NCBI GenBank assembly: GCA_002778715.1
Contig: PFAA01000026.1
Span: forward strand, 1-9,989
Reading direction: 5' to 3'
DNA: 9,989 bases
DNA from: Candidatus Campbellbacteria bacterium CG10_big_fil_rev_8_21_14_0_10_35_52
GTDB taxonomy: Bacteria; Patescibacteriota; Minisyncoccia; Phycocordibacterales; UBA2163
Positions within the stretch are counted from its first letter, which is position 1. Each line of letters starts with the position of its first letter. Positions 1 through 6,321 of the stretch are shown here, piece by piece. The position numbers were made by a program, and so were the translations under genes. Below the pieces are notes generated by a model that searched no databases, was not told where the DNA came from, and was given only the letters and a program-made list of their open reading frames with translations.

Positions 1-1
1 G

Positions 2-1270
2 ATTATAAGATACGCAGTATTGATTTTCTTAATGATACTTTCTCCGATTGCTCTTGCGGGTATGATACTGCCCAAGGCGCAAACATATTCAAAAATGTGG
101 TGGACAAGTTTAATAAGTAATTCATTTTTCGCTCCCGCGTATTTTCTGCTTACATATATAGTTGTAATTATGATAAATAGCGAAGGTTTCCAAAAAGCCA
201 TTGGTTTTACAAAAACACAAACATCAGTTATTTATATAATAATAAATTTCGGTGTTATTATAACATTTATAATTTTAACAATCATTCTCTCAAAGCAGAT
301 TGGCGCTTATGGTTCGGGTGCCGTTATGGGCTTTGCGCAATCCGCCCGCAAATGGGGGCAAGGAGTGGCTGGCGGCGCTACATTTGGTATGGGAGGCAGA
401 ATTTTGAGAAATACAGTAGGAAGGGGCGCAAGCAAGTGGGCGGATTCTGAAAAAGTTAAAGAACGCGCGGCAAGAAGCGGTATAGGAGGAATGGTTGGGA
501 GGATGCAATTACGCGGACTCCGCGGAGTCGCAGGTTCAAGTTTTGACGCTCGCGCCACAGGTGTAGGCGGAGCAATTCCTGGTGGTTTAGGCAAAGTGGC
601 AGGCAAAGGAGGATATGAAGCGAAATTGGAAAATCAAGTTAAAAAGCGCGAGAAATTTGCTGAATCTTTGGGCAAGGAAAGTTATGATGAACAGATAAAA
701 AAAAGAGGATTGGTTTTGGATATAAAAGGTCAGAATGGCAAGAGAGGTAAACAAGAAGAATATGATGACGCGGAAGTGACGGAGAAAAATAAAAAAGAAG
801 ATCTTGATGAAATGATAAAGCAAAATAATAAAAAAATAAAAGACGCTAAAGAAAAAATGGATAATGCTAAATTAGATGAGTTCAAGGATAAGTATAAAAA
901 AGAATATGAAGACGCGCTTAAAGAAGCAAAGAGAGAACAAGAAAAATTAGAGACGGAATTAGAACAAAAGACACAAGATAAGGAAACAAAAAAAGGTATA
1001 TTAGAAAAAGCGCAAAAGAAGCTGGAAGCTTATAAGCCGGGTGTTGAAAGACAACAACAGTATGCTAAAACATTAGAAGAAGAAAAGACCATAGATACGG
1101 CATTTATAAAAGTTTCAAGAAAGCACAAAATCGCTTCCCTCAAAATAAAGAAAAATATAAAAGGATTTAAGGAGAAACAAGTTCTTGATTATATTACAAA
1201 AGCAATAAAAGAAAATGAAGATAAGACCGATAAGAATAAACCAGAAGACAAATCAAACGCTACTGCGTAA
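2..1270 (+). CDS. VirB6/TrbL-like polytopic membrane protein of a type IV secretion-like system (3' part only)
   Basis: The frame is open from base 2, so the gene starts before the window. The 422 visible residues begin inside a membrane helix, and the TTG at 20 is an internal leucine rather than a start. Three hydrophobic segments are visible (bases about 2-75, 90-175 and 220-300). They are followed by a glycine/arginine-rich stretch (bases about 300-620) with a motif SSFDARATGVGG, and then by a very Lys/Glu-rich region (about 620-1260) that reads as long coiled coil. This layout of C-terminal helices, Gly-rich cytosolic linker and charged tail, directly before PrgI and VirB4 genes, matches the VirB6/TrbL-type channel proteins of Patescibacteria T4SS-like loci. 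VirB6 is known as an inner-membrane channel component. The charged tail probably lies in the cytoplasm, which is inferred. Family assignment rests on architecture and context more than on catalytic residues. Confidence 0.75.
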   Translation: MIRYAVLIFLMILSPIALAGMILPKAQTYSKMWWTSLISNSFFAPAYFLLTYIVVIMINSEGFQKAIGFTKTQTSVIYIIINFGVIITFIILTIILSKQIGAYGSGAVMGFAQSARKWGQGVAGGATFGMGGRILRNTVGRGASKWADSEKVKERAARSGIGGMVGRMQLRGLRGVAGSSFDARATGVGGAIPGGLGKVAGKGGYEAKLENQVKKREKFAESLGKESYDEQIKKRGLVLDIKGQNGKRGKQEEYDDAEVTEKNKKEDLDEMIKQNNKKIKDAKEKMDNAKLDEFKDKYKKEYEDALKEAKREQEKLETELEQKTQDKETKKGILEKAQKKLEAYKPGVERQQQYAKTLEEEKTIDTAFIKVSRKHKIASLKIKKNIKGFKEKQVLDYITKAIKENEDKTDKNKPEDKSNATA

Positions 1271-1276
1271 AATAAT

Positions 1277-1867
1277 ATGGACGAAACACAAGAAATAATA
1301 AAAGAACAGCTTAAAAAACTTCCTGAAGATGTCAGGAAAGCGATTGCTTCTGTTGATTTGCGTGATAAAATTAAGAGAATTTCAGAGAAACATCACTTGC
1401 ATATTGACCAAGGCGGAGAACTTGAAAACGAAACTGTTCTTGTAATGTTGGGGCTTGAATCGGCTTATGATTATAGAATGAATTTAAAGAGAGGATTGCA
1501 AATTTCCGATTCGCGCGCGCAAGCGATTGCTTTTGACATAGACAAAGAGATTTTTATGAATATAAGAGAGTCGCTCAAAAAAATCAGTCAGGAAGAGGAT
1601 ACAGATTCGGAAATTGGAGAAATGTCAAATTATCATACTGAAGCGGAGTTTTCGGGCGTAGAAAAAAATATTGAAGAAGACAAAAGAGCCGAGGAATCGG
1701 AGGAAATAAAAAAACAGATTGCAAAACAGCAAATAGCAAAGCCATCTCCGCCTCCGCCGCCAAATCTTCCGACAGAAAAATCAGCCGAGCCGTCTCACTT
1801 GGGAAATGAGCTTTTAAGTGAAAAGAAGCCGATTCATATAGACCCGTATCGCGAGCATATAGATTAA
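1277..1867 (+). CDS. Hypothetical cytosolic protein with helical N-terminal domain, Pro-rich linker and DPYRE-type tail
   Basis: A protein of 196 residues starting at ATG 1277, six bases after the preceding stop. No signal peptide or membrane helix is visible. Residues 1-104 look like a compact, mostly helical domain, with LHIDQGGELENET at 41-53 and VLVMLGL at 54-60. Residues 105-155 are Glu/Lys-rich and probably disordered, 156-165 are a proline run (PSPPPPPNLP), and the C-terminus ends in a short DPYREHID motif at 189-196. Proteins with this plan recur beside PrgI/VirB4 genes in Patescibacteria, as I recall, but I know of no assigned function. The short conserved tail after a flexible linker suggests a docking peptide for another part of the secretion machine, perhaps the adjacent membrane proteins; that is inference. 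There is no Shine-Dalgarno sequence, so translation is probably coupled to the upstream gene. Confidence 0.8.
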   Translation: MDETQEIIKEQLKKLPEDVRKAIASVDLRDKIKRISEKHHLHIDQGGELENETVLVMLGLESAYDYRMNLKRGLQISDSRAQAIAFDIDKEIFMNIRESLKKISQEEDTDSEIGEMSNYHTEAEFSGVEKNIEEDKRAEESEEIKKQIAKQQIAKPSPPPPPNLPTEKSAEPSHLGNELLSEKKPIHIDPYREHID

Positions 1868-1875
1868 AAATTAAT

Positions 1876-1890
1876 TGTTTTACTAAAACA
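1876..1890. repeat. 15-base perfect palindrome (7-base arms, 1-base centre) before prgI
   Basis: TGTTTTA (1876-1882), C, TAAAACA (1884-1890) forms a perfect inverted repeat ending four bases before the ATG of the PrgI-family gene. With a one-base centre it cannot fold as a tight hairpin without opening, so if it is functional a dimeric protein-binding site is more likely than an RNA stem. It is A+T-rich and short, so chance is possible. Confidence 0.35.
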
Positions 1891-1894
1891 TTTT

Positions 1895-2326
1895 ATGAAA
1901 TTTCAAGTCCCGCAATTTATAGAAGTGGAAGATAAGATATTCGGACCGCTGACTCTGAAGCAGTTTATTTATCTTGCCGGAGCCGGAGGAGTGGTATTTA
2001 TGTTATGGAGAATACTGCCGATTTTTATCGCTATTATTGCAGCCACTCCGATAATAATGCTTGCCATTGCTCTCGCTTTTTATAAAGTCAACAAAAGACC
2101 GTTTGTAAGTATTTTGGAAGCGGCTTTTAGATACGCTTTGAGCAGTCGTCTTTATATATGGAAACATAAAAATATAAGCAAGATGAAAGGACGGCAAGAA
2201 GATGATAAGAAAATAGAAAAAACACTTATACGCGTTCCAAAACTTTCAGAAAGCAAGCTTAAGGACATAGCGTGGAGTTTGGATATTAAAGAGAGTATTT
2301 ATTCAGACGAAAAACAAAGAAATTAA
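1895..2326 (+). CDS. PrgI-family membrane protein of type IV secretion-like locus
   Basis: A protein of 143 residues. The N-terminus MKFQVPQFIEVEDKIFGPLT followed by LKQFIYLAGAGG is the characteristic start of the PrgI family, known from Gram-positive conjugative elements and from Patescibacteria immediately upstream of VirB4-type ATPases. Two membrane helices are visible, about residues 23-38 and 40-63, separated by a tight turn (WRILP). The helical NKRPFVSILEAAFRYAL segment (66-82) and a charged tail of about 50 residues follow, likely in the cytoplasm. The role is probably structural: a small membrane subunit that positions the ATPase at the channel, perhaps equivalent to VirB3. That equivalence is inference from size, topology and gene order. 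The 27-base gap before it, wider than its neighbours' gaps, contains a short palindrome. There is no Shine-Dalgarno sequence before ATG 1895. Confidence 0.88.
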   Translation: MKFQVPQFIEVEDKIFGPLTLKQFIYLAGAGGVVFMLWRILPIFIAIIAATPIIMLAIALAFYKVNKRPFVSILEAAFRYALSSRLYIWKHKNISKMKGRQEDDKKIEKTLIRVPKLSESKLKDIAWSLDIKESIYSDEKQRN

Positions 2327-2337
2327 CTAATTTATTT

Positions 2338-2973
2338 ATGGTAAAATCAAAAGCAACTCAAGAATTTGTAGAAATAAAAGAAATCCGAGACGGTGTCATT
2401 GTCTTAAAAGACGGTTCTCTTCGGTCTATACTTATGACATCGTCGCTTAATTTCGCGCTTAAATCGGGAGATGAGCAAATGGCGACATTGTTTCAATTTC
2501 AAAATTTTTTGAATTCTTTGGATTTTTCAGTGCAGATATTTATTCAGTCAAGAGAGCTTGATATTCGGCCGTATGTCGCGCTTTTAGAGGAGAGGCATAA
2601 AGCGCAAGTAACGGAACTTATGCGTATTCAAATACGGGAATACATAGAATTTGTGAAAAATTTTACAGAGAACGCGAATATAATGTCAAAAAGTTTTTTT
2701 GTTATAGCGTCTTATTCACCATCGGTCTTTTCGGGAGGAGACGGAGTTTTAAGCGTTATCGCAAGAAGAGGGAAAAGCGTCAAATTAAACGAGAGAAGCA
2801 AAAATTTTGAAGAAAATAGAACCCAGCTTGAGCAAAGAATGTCGGTGCTTGAGCAAGGACTTTTAAGAACAGGCATAAGGGTTGCTCGGCTTGGCACGGA
2901 AGAGGCGATAGAGCTACTTTATAAAATGTTTAATCCGGGCGAGCTGGAGAAACCGATTTCACTTAATAATTAA
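2338..2973 (+). CDS. Stand-alone TraC/VirB4 N-terminal-type domain protein
   Basis: A protein of 211 residues that resembles the non-catalytic N-terminal domain of TraC/VirB4 ATPases. Residues 10-45 give short beta strands (VEIKEIRDGVIVLKDGSLRS), then LFQFQNFLNSLDFSVQIFIQSRELD (51-75), RPYVALLEER, a long helix with EYIEFVKNFT, and SKSFFVIASYSP (117-128). There is no Walker A or B motif. It lies between prgI (11-base gap) and the virB4-type gene (3-base gap). The next protein carries its own N-terminal domain before its ATPase core, so this is better seen as a separate subunit than as a gene broken by a frameshift. In related loci of Gram-positive elements and Patescibacteria a similar small protein precedes VirB4. 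The likely role is contact between the ATPase and the membrane subunits (inference). There is no signal peptide or membrane helix. Confidence 0.78.
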   Translation: MVKSKATQEFVEIKEIRDGVIVLKDGSLRSILMTSSLNFALKSGDEQMATLFQFQNFLNSLDFSVQIFIQSRELDIRPYVALLEERHKAQVTELMRIQIREYIEFVKNFTENANIMSKSFFVIASYSPSVFSGGDGVLSVIARRGKSVKLNERSKNFEENRTQLEQRMSVLEQGLLRTGIRVARLGTEEAIELLYKMFNPGELEKPISLNN

Positions 2974-2976
2974 AAT

Positions 2977-4854
2977 ATGTCTTTATTTGATTTTTTTAAA
3001 AAGAAAGAAAAGAAAACTACGGAAACTCTGTCTCCTATCTTGCCGCAGGAAATATACGAAGCCGGCGTTTTAGAGCTTAGCGATATTATAGCGCCGTCAG
3101 CGCTTAAGATAACGCCAAGAGAGCTTAATTTGGGAGACAAAATAATGCGGACATTTTTTGTTATATCGTATCCAAGATTTTTATCAGAGAGCTGGTTTTC
3201 GCCGATTATAAATTTAGACAAAATGTTTGATGTTTCTATTTTTATTCATCCTATAAATACGGCGACGATATTGCGAAAATTTCAAAAAAAGGTGGCGGAA
3301 GTTGAAAGCCAAATACATACGAGAGAAGAAAAAGGTCTTGTGCGCGACCCTATATTAGACACGGCGTATCAGGATTTGGAAGATTTGCGCGACAAGCTTC
3401 AGCAAGCTCAAGAGCGGCTCTTTGATGTCGGTCTTTATATATCAATTTATGGCGATACAAAAGAAGAGCTTGATAAAACTGAAACGGAAATAAAATCAAT
3501 CCTTGAGTCCAAACTTGTTTATGTAAAGCCGGCGTTGTTTCAGCAGGAGCAGGGTTTTAAGAGTATGCTTCCTGTTGCGACCGATGTTTTGAATGTGCAT
3601 TCAAAATTAAACTCTGAACCGCTTTCAAGTTTGTTTCCGTTTATTTCTTTTGACCTTACGGCAGATAAAGGAATTTTATACGGAGTAAACAGGCATAATT
3701 CCTCTCTTGTTTTATTTGACAGATTTACGCTTGAAAATTATAACTCCGTGGTTTTCGCTGTCGCCGGTTCAGGAAAATCATATGCTATGAAACTTGAAAT
3801 TTTAAGAACTTTGATGTTTGACACAGAAGTTATTGTTATTGACCCTGAACGGGAATATGAATATATGGCTGAAGCGACAGGAGGAAGATATTTTAATATC
3901 TCTCTTAACTCGGAGCACCACATAAATCCGTTTGATTTGCCTGTGGCGCGCGAGGACGAAGCGTCGTCCGATATATTGCGTTCAAATATAGTGCATTTAG
4001 TGGGTTTATTCAGGATTATGTTAGGCGGGCTTACTCCGGAGGAAGACGCTATTATAGACAGAGCGATTACGGAGACATACGCTCTTAAAGACATTACGCC
4101 AAACTCCAACTTTGCAAATGTAAATCCCCCTCTCTTGACCGACTTTGAATTGGTGCTTGCCGGTATGGAAGGAAGCGAGTCGCTTGTTCAACGGCTATCA
4201 AAATATACAAAAGGGACTTGGGCAGGATTTTTAAATCGTTCAACAAATGTTGATATAAATAAAAAATTCGTTGTTTTTTCGGTTCGCGATATGGAGGATG
4301 ATTTAAAACCGGTGGCGATGTATATCATAACGCATTATATATGGAATGCCATCAGAAAAAATTTGAAAAAACGGCTTTTAGTGATTGATGAAGCGTGGTG
4401 GATGATGAAATCCGAAGATACTGCGTCTTTTTTGTTTAGTATGGCAAAAAGAGGCAGGAAATATTATTTAGGACTCGCGACAATTACGCAGGATGTAAGC
4501 GACTTTTTGAAATCGTCATACGGTTTGCCTCTTATAACAAACTCGTCAATTCAGATATTGCTCAAACAGTCCCCGACTGCGATTGATGTCGTCCAAAAGA
4601 CCTTTAACTTGAGCGATGAAGAAAAATATTTATTATTAGAATCTGATGTCGGCGAGGGGATATTTTTTGCCGGATTAAAGCATGTGGCGATTAAAGTTAT
4701 AGCGTCTTACACAGAAGACCAGATTATCACATCCGACCCGTCGCAAATTCTTTCAATAAAGAAAGCGCGCGAGAAACTGCTCGCCAAAGAAGAGAGCAGA
4801 GAACAAACAGATACGAGTAGGATTGAACAAATGAGACAAGGATTCACGCTATAA
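2977..4854 (+). CDS. virB4: VirB4-type AAA+/RecA-fold ATPase of type IV secretion-like system
   Basis: A protein of 625 residues. The N-terminal domain (about 1-230) includes a Glu/Gln-rich helical hairpin near 105-145. The C-terminal ATPase core has the P-loop AVAGSGKS at 261-268, the family signature VIVIDPEREYEYMAEATGG shortly after it, Walker B LLVIDEAW at 467-474 and a motif LGLATITQDVSDFL downstream of it. VirB4 ATPases hydrolyse ATP at the inner membrane to drive pilus assembly and substrate transfer. The first P-loop position is Ala261 where many P-loops have Gly; GSGKS itself is intact, so activity is expected. There is no membrane helix. It follows the TraC-like gene by 3 bases without a Shine-Dalgarno sequence. 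The protein is shorter than many VirB4 proteins (about 800 residues), and with the upstream 211-residue protein it would reach that size. A VirD4-type coupling protein is less likely, given the PrgI context and the lack of N-terminal membrane helices. Confidence 0.93.
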   Translation: MSLFDFFKKKEKKTTETLSPILPQEIYEAGVLELSDIIAPSALKITPRELNLGDKIMRTFFVISYPRFLSESWFSPIINLDKMFDVSIFIHPINTATILRKFQKKVAEVESQIHTREEKGLVRDPILDTAYQDLEDLRDKLQQAQERLFDVGLYISIYGDTKEELDKTETEIKSILESKLVYVKPALFQQEQGFKSMLPVATDVLNVHSKLNSEPLSSLFPFISFDLTADKGILYGVNRHNSSLVLFDRFTLENYNSVVFAVAGSGKSYAMKLEILRTLMFDTEVIVIDPEREYEYMAEATGGRYFNISLNSEHHINPFDLPVAREDEASSDILRSNIVHLVGLFRIMLGGLTPEEDAIIDRAITETYALKDITPNSNFANVNPPLLTDFELVLAGMEGSESLVQRLSKYTKGTWAGFLNRSTNVDINKKFVVFSVRDMEDDLKPVAMYIITHYIWNAIRKNLKKRLLVIDEAWWMMKSEDTASFLFSMAKRGRKYYLGLATITQDVSDFLKSSYGLPLITNSSIQILLKQSPTAIDVVQKTFNLSDEEKYLLLESDVGEGIFFAGLKHVAIKVIASYTEDQIITSDPSQILSIKKAREKLLAKEESREQTDTSRIEQMRQGFTL

Positions 4855-4895
4855 TCAAAAAATATGACGCTATATTAAAAAGTTTGATTGTATAT

Positions 4896-5243
4896 ATGGA
4901 AAATATTGCAACAAAAAAACAAAAAATAGGGAATATACAATGGATATTTATGCTTGGAGTTGCCGTAATGATTGACATAATACAAATATTTCTTTTGTTT
5001 TTCTTTGGCGTAGGGCTTATCGTAAACAGGTTTATTACTATTTTTGCAGCTATGACATTTTTTTTATGGTTTGCGTTAAACGGTGTTACTTTTTTAACGG
5101 GCAAAATGTCTAACCAAAAAATGTTTAGATTTTTTGGCGCGGCGTTTGGCGAGTTTATTCCAATCATTGGTTCATTGCCACTGTGGTCATTTGGAATTTG
5201 GTTTACAATCAAAAGCATAAGAAAAGAGGATGAAATCGGATAA
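4896..5243 (+). CDS. Small three-helix membrane protein, unknown function
   Basis: A protein of 115 residues from ATG 4896. A TTG at 4884 would add four residues but has no better start context, so ATG is chosen. Three hydrophobic segments are visible: about 18-42, 46-67 and 83-105. The N-terminus is basic (TKKQK), and a short basic C-terminus ends IRKEDEIG. The third segment, with GEFIPIIGSLPLWSFGIW, contains Pro and Gly breaks and may be a re-entrant or kinked helix. I do not recognise a named family. Its position between virB4 and the exported Ig-like protein, with a 41-base gap before and 22 bases after, suggests a membrane subunit of the same locus; this is context only. No catalytic residues stand out. 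Confidence 0.75.
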   Translation: MENIATKKQKIGNIQWIFMLGVAVMIDIIQIFLLFFFGVGLIVNRFITIFAAMTFFLWFALNGVTFLTGKMSNQKMFRFFGAAFGEFIPIIGSLPLWSFGIWFTIKSIRKEDEIG

Positions 5244-5251
5244 TATTGTTG

Positions 5252-5265
5252 TATAATTATAATTT
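5252..5265 (+). promoter_or_regulatory. Candidate internal promoter (-10 elements) giving a leaderless mRNA for the Ig-like protein gene
   Basis: Two perfect TATAAT hexamers lie just before the ATG at 5266, at 5252-5257 and 5258-5263. From the first, a start 7-9 bases downstream would fall on or next to the ATG, giving a leaderless transcript. No convincing -35 box is seen 16-18 bases upstream (GATGAA at 5229-5234 is weak). In A+T-rich DNA a single TATAAT is weak evidence; the tandem copies and the start spacing raise it somewhat. If real, it would allow the exported protein, pilin and propeller genes to be expressed separately from virB4. Confidence 0.4.
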
Positions 5266-6318
5266 ATGAATAATATATATAAAAAAAATTTTTTAATAAT
5301 TTTATTTTTTACATTTATATTTTCTATATCAGTAGCGATTTCTTCAGTTCAAGCCCAGATTTCAGATTTCGGAGATATTGATATTATTTTCTTGGAAATC
5401 AGTCCTGAAAATCCGAGACCGCAAGAATTGGTAAGAGCAAGTATTGAGAGTTTTTCTATTGATTTGGACAGAGCCAGTCAGATAACATGGCTAATTAACG
5501 GCATTGTGATAGACCGCGGTGTCGGAGTGAAAGAAGTTACATTCAATGTTGGCAATCTCGGCTCCCGCTCCGTTGTTGAAGTAATTGTTCAAAGTATTGA
5601 GCGCGGAGCAATTAATAAAAGTGTTACAATACGACCTACGGAAGTTGACTTGCTTTGGCAGGCGGATTCTTACACGCCTCCTTTGTATAAAGGAAAAGCG
5701 CTTCCCTCATCCGACGCTGAAATCACGGCAATTGCCATACCTCAATTTATAAATTCAAACGGAAGAAAGCTAAAAATAAGCGAGCTTATTTTTACTTGGG
5801 AAAAGGATGGCAAGATTTTAAACAGGGAATCAGGCAGAGGAAAAGACACAATAAAAATAAGAGGTCCTAAAACATTCAGACAAACCGTTATTCGCGCGTA
5901 TGTGTCATCTGCTGACAGCGCGCTTCAGGGAAGGGGCTATGCTCTTATTTCGCCCGTTTCGCCTAAAATAATATTTTATGAAAATGACCCGATACTCGGT
6001 ATAAAATACGAGAAAGCGATAATAAATATTTTTAATCTTTTGAATAAAGAAGTTATGATAACGGCGCACCCTTATTTTTTCTCGTCCCAAGAAAGGACAA
6101 ATTCGGATTTTGATTATTCGTGGAAAGTTGACGGCTCTAAAGTTTCAAGTTCGCCCGATGATGAGAGCAGTATCGTATTAAGGCAGGCGGGCAAAGGAGA
6201 AGGCGCGGCGAAAATAGCGTTTTCTATACAAAATGTAAATAAAATACTGCAATCGGCGCAGTCAAGTTTTTCCGTGATATTCGGTGGAGCAAGAGAAGAT
6301 ATTCCTTTCAATTTTTAA
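5266..6318 (+). CDS. Exported protein with three Ig-like (PKD-type) modules
   Basis: A protein of 350 residues. A signal peptide is clear: basic start (NNIYKKN), hydrophobic core at about 9-26, and likely cleavage after Ala30 (SVQA, then QISDFG). The mature part is beta-rich and shows three copies of a W-x-x-[ND/D]-G core: ITWLINGIVI (Trp75), FTWEKDGKIL (Trp178) and YSWKVDGSKV (Trp286). Each is followed by a strand pattern expected of an Ig/PKD-like sandwich, giving modules of about 35-120, 125-225 and 233-340. No C-terminal membrane anchor, sortase motif or lipobox cysteine is visible, so it is either released or held by partners. It sits 22 bases after the three-helix protein gene and 3 bases before the pilin gene. 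An extracellular role as scaffold or adhesin around the pilus is plausible but inferred from fold and context. No enzyme motif is seen. Confidence 0.82.
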   Translation: MNNIYKKNFLIILFFTFIFSISVAISSVQAQISDFGDIDIIFLEISPENPRPQELVRASIESFSIDLDRASQITWLINGIVIDRGVGVKEVTFNVGNLGSRSVVEVIVQSIERGAINKSVTIRPTEVDLLWQADSYTPPLYKGKALPSSDAEITAIAIPQFINSNGRKLKISELIFTWEKDGKILNRESGRGKDTIKIRGPKTFRQTVIRAYVSSADSALQGRGYALISPVSPKIIFYENDPILGIKYEKAIINIFNLLNKEVMITAHPYFFSSQERTNSDFDYSWKVDGSKVSSSPDDESSIVLRQAGKGEGAAKIAFSIQNVNKILQSAQSSFSVIFGGAREDIPFNF

Positions 6319-6321
6319 TTT

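Noticed and set aside
516..529. Perfect 14-base palindrome GACTCCGCGGAGTC
   Set aside because: It sits inside the VirB6-like coding region where the protein reads RGLRGV; two similar codon triplets explain it, so a regulatory role is not supported.
3738..4109. Minus-strand open frame of 123 codons
   Set aside because: It is fully opposite the VirB4 ATPase core, including the P-loop region, and has no independent evidence.
4850..4855. TATAAT at the end of virB4 as promoter of the three-helix protein gene
   Set aside because: The only -35-like hexamer (TTGAAC, 4823-4828) is 21 bases away, and A+T-rich DNA makes single TATAAT hits common.
4844..5218. Minus-strand open frame of 124 codons
   Set aside because: It overlaps the small three-helix membrane protein gene on the opposite strand; the plus frame fits the operon and has clean membrane topology.
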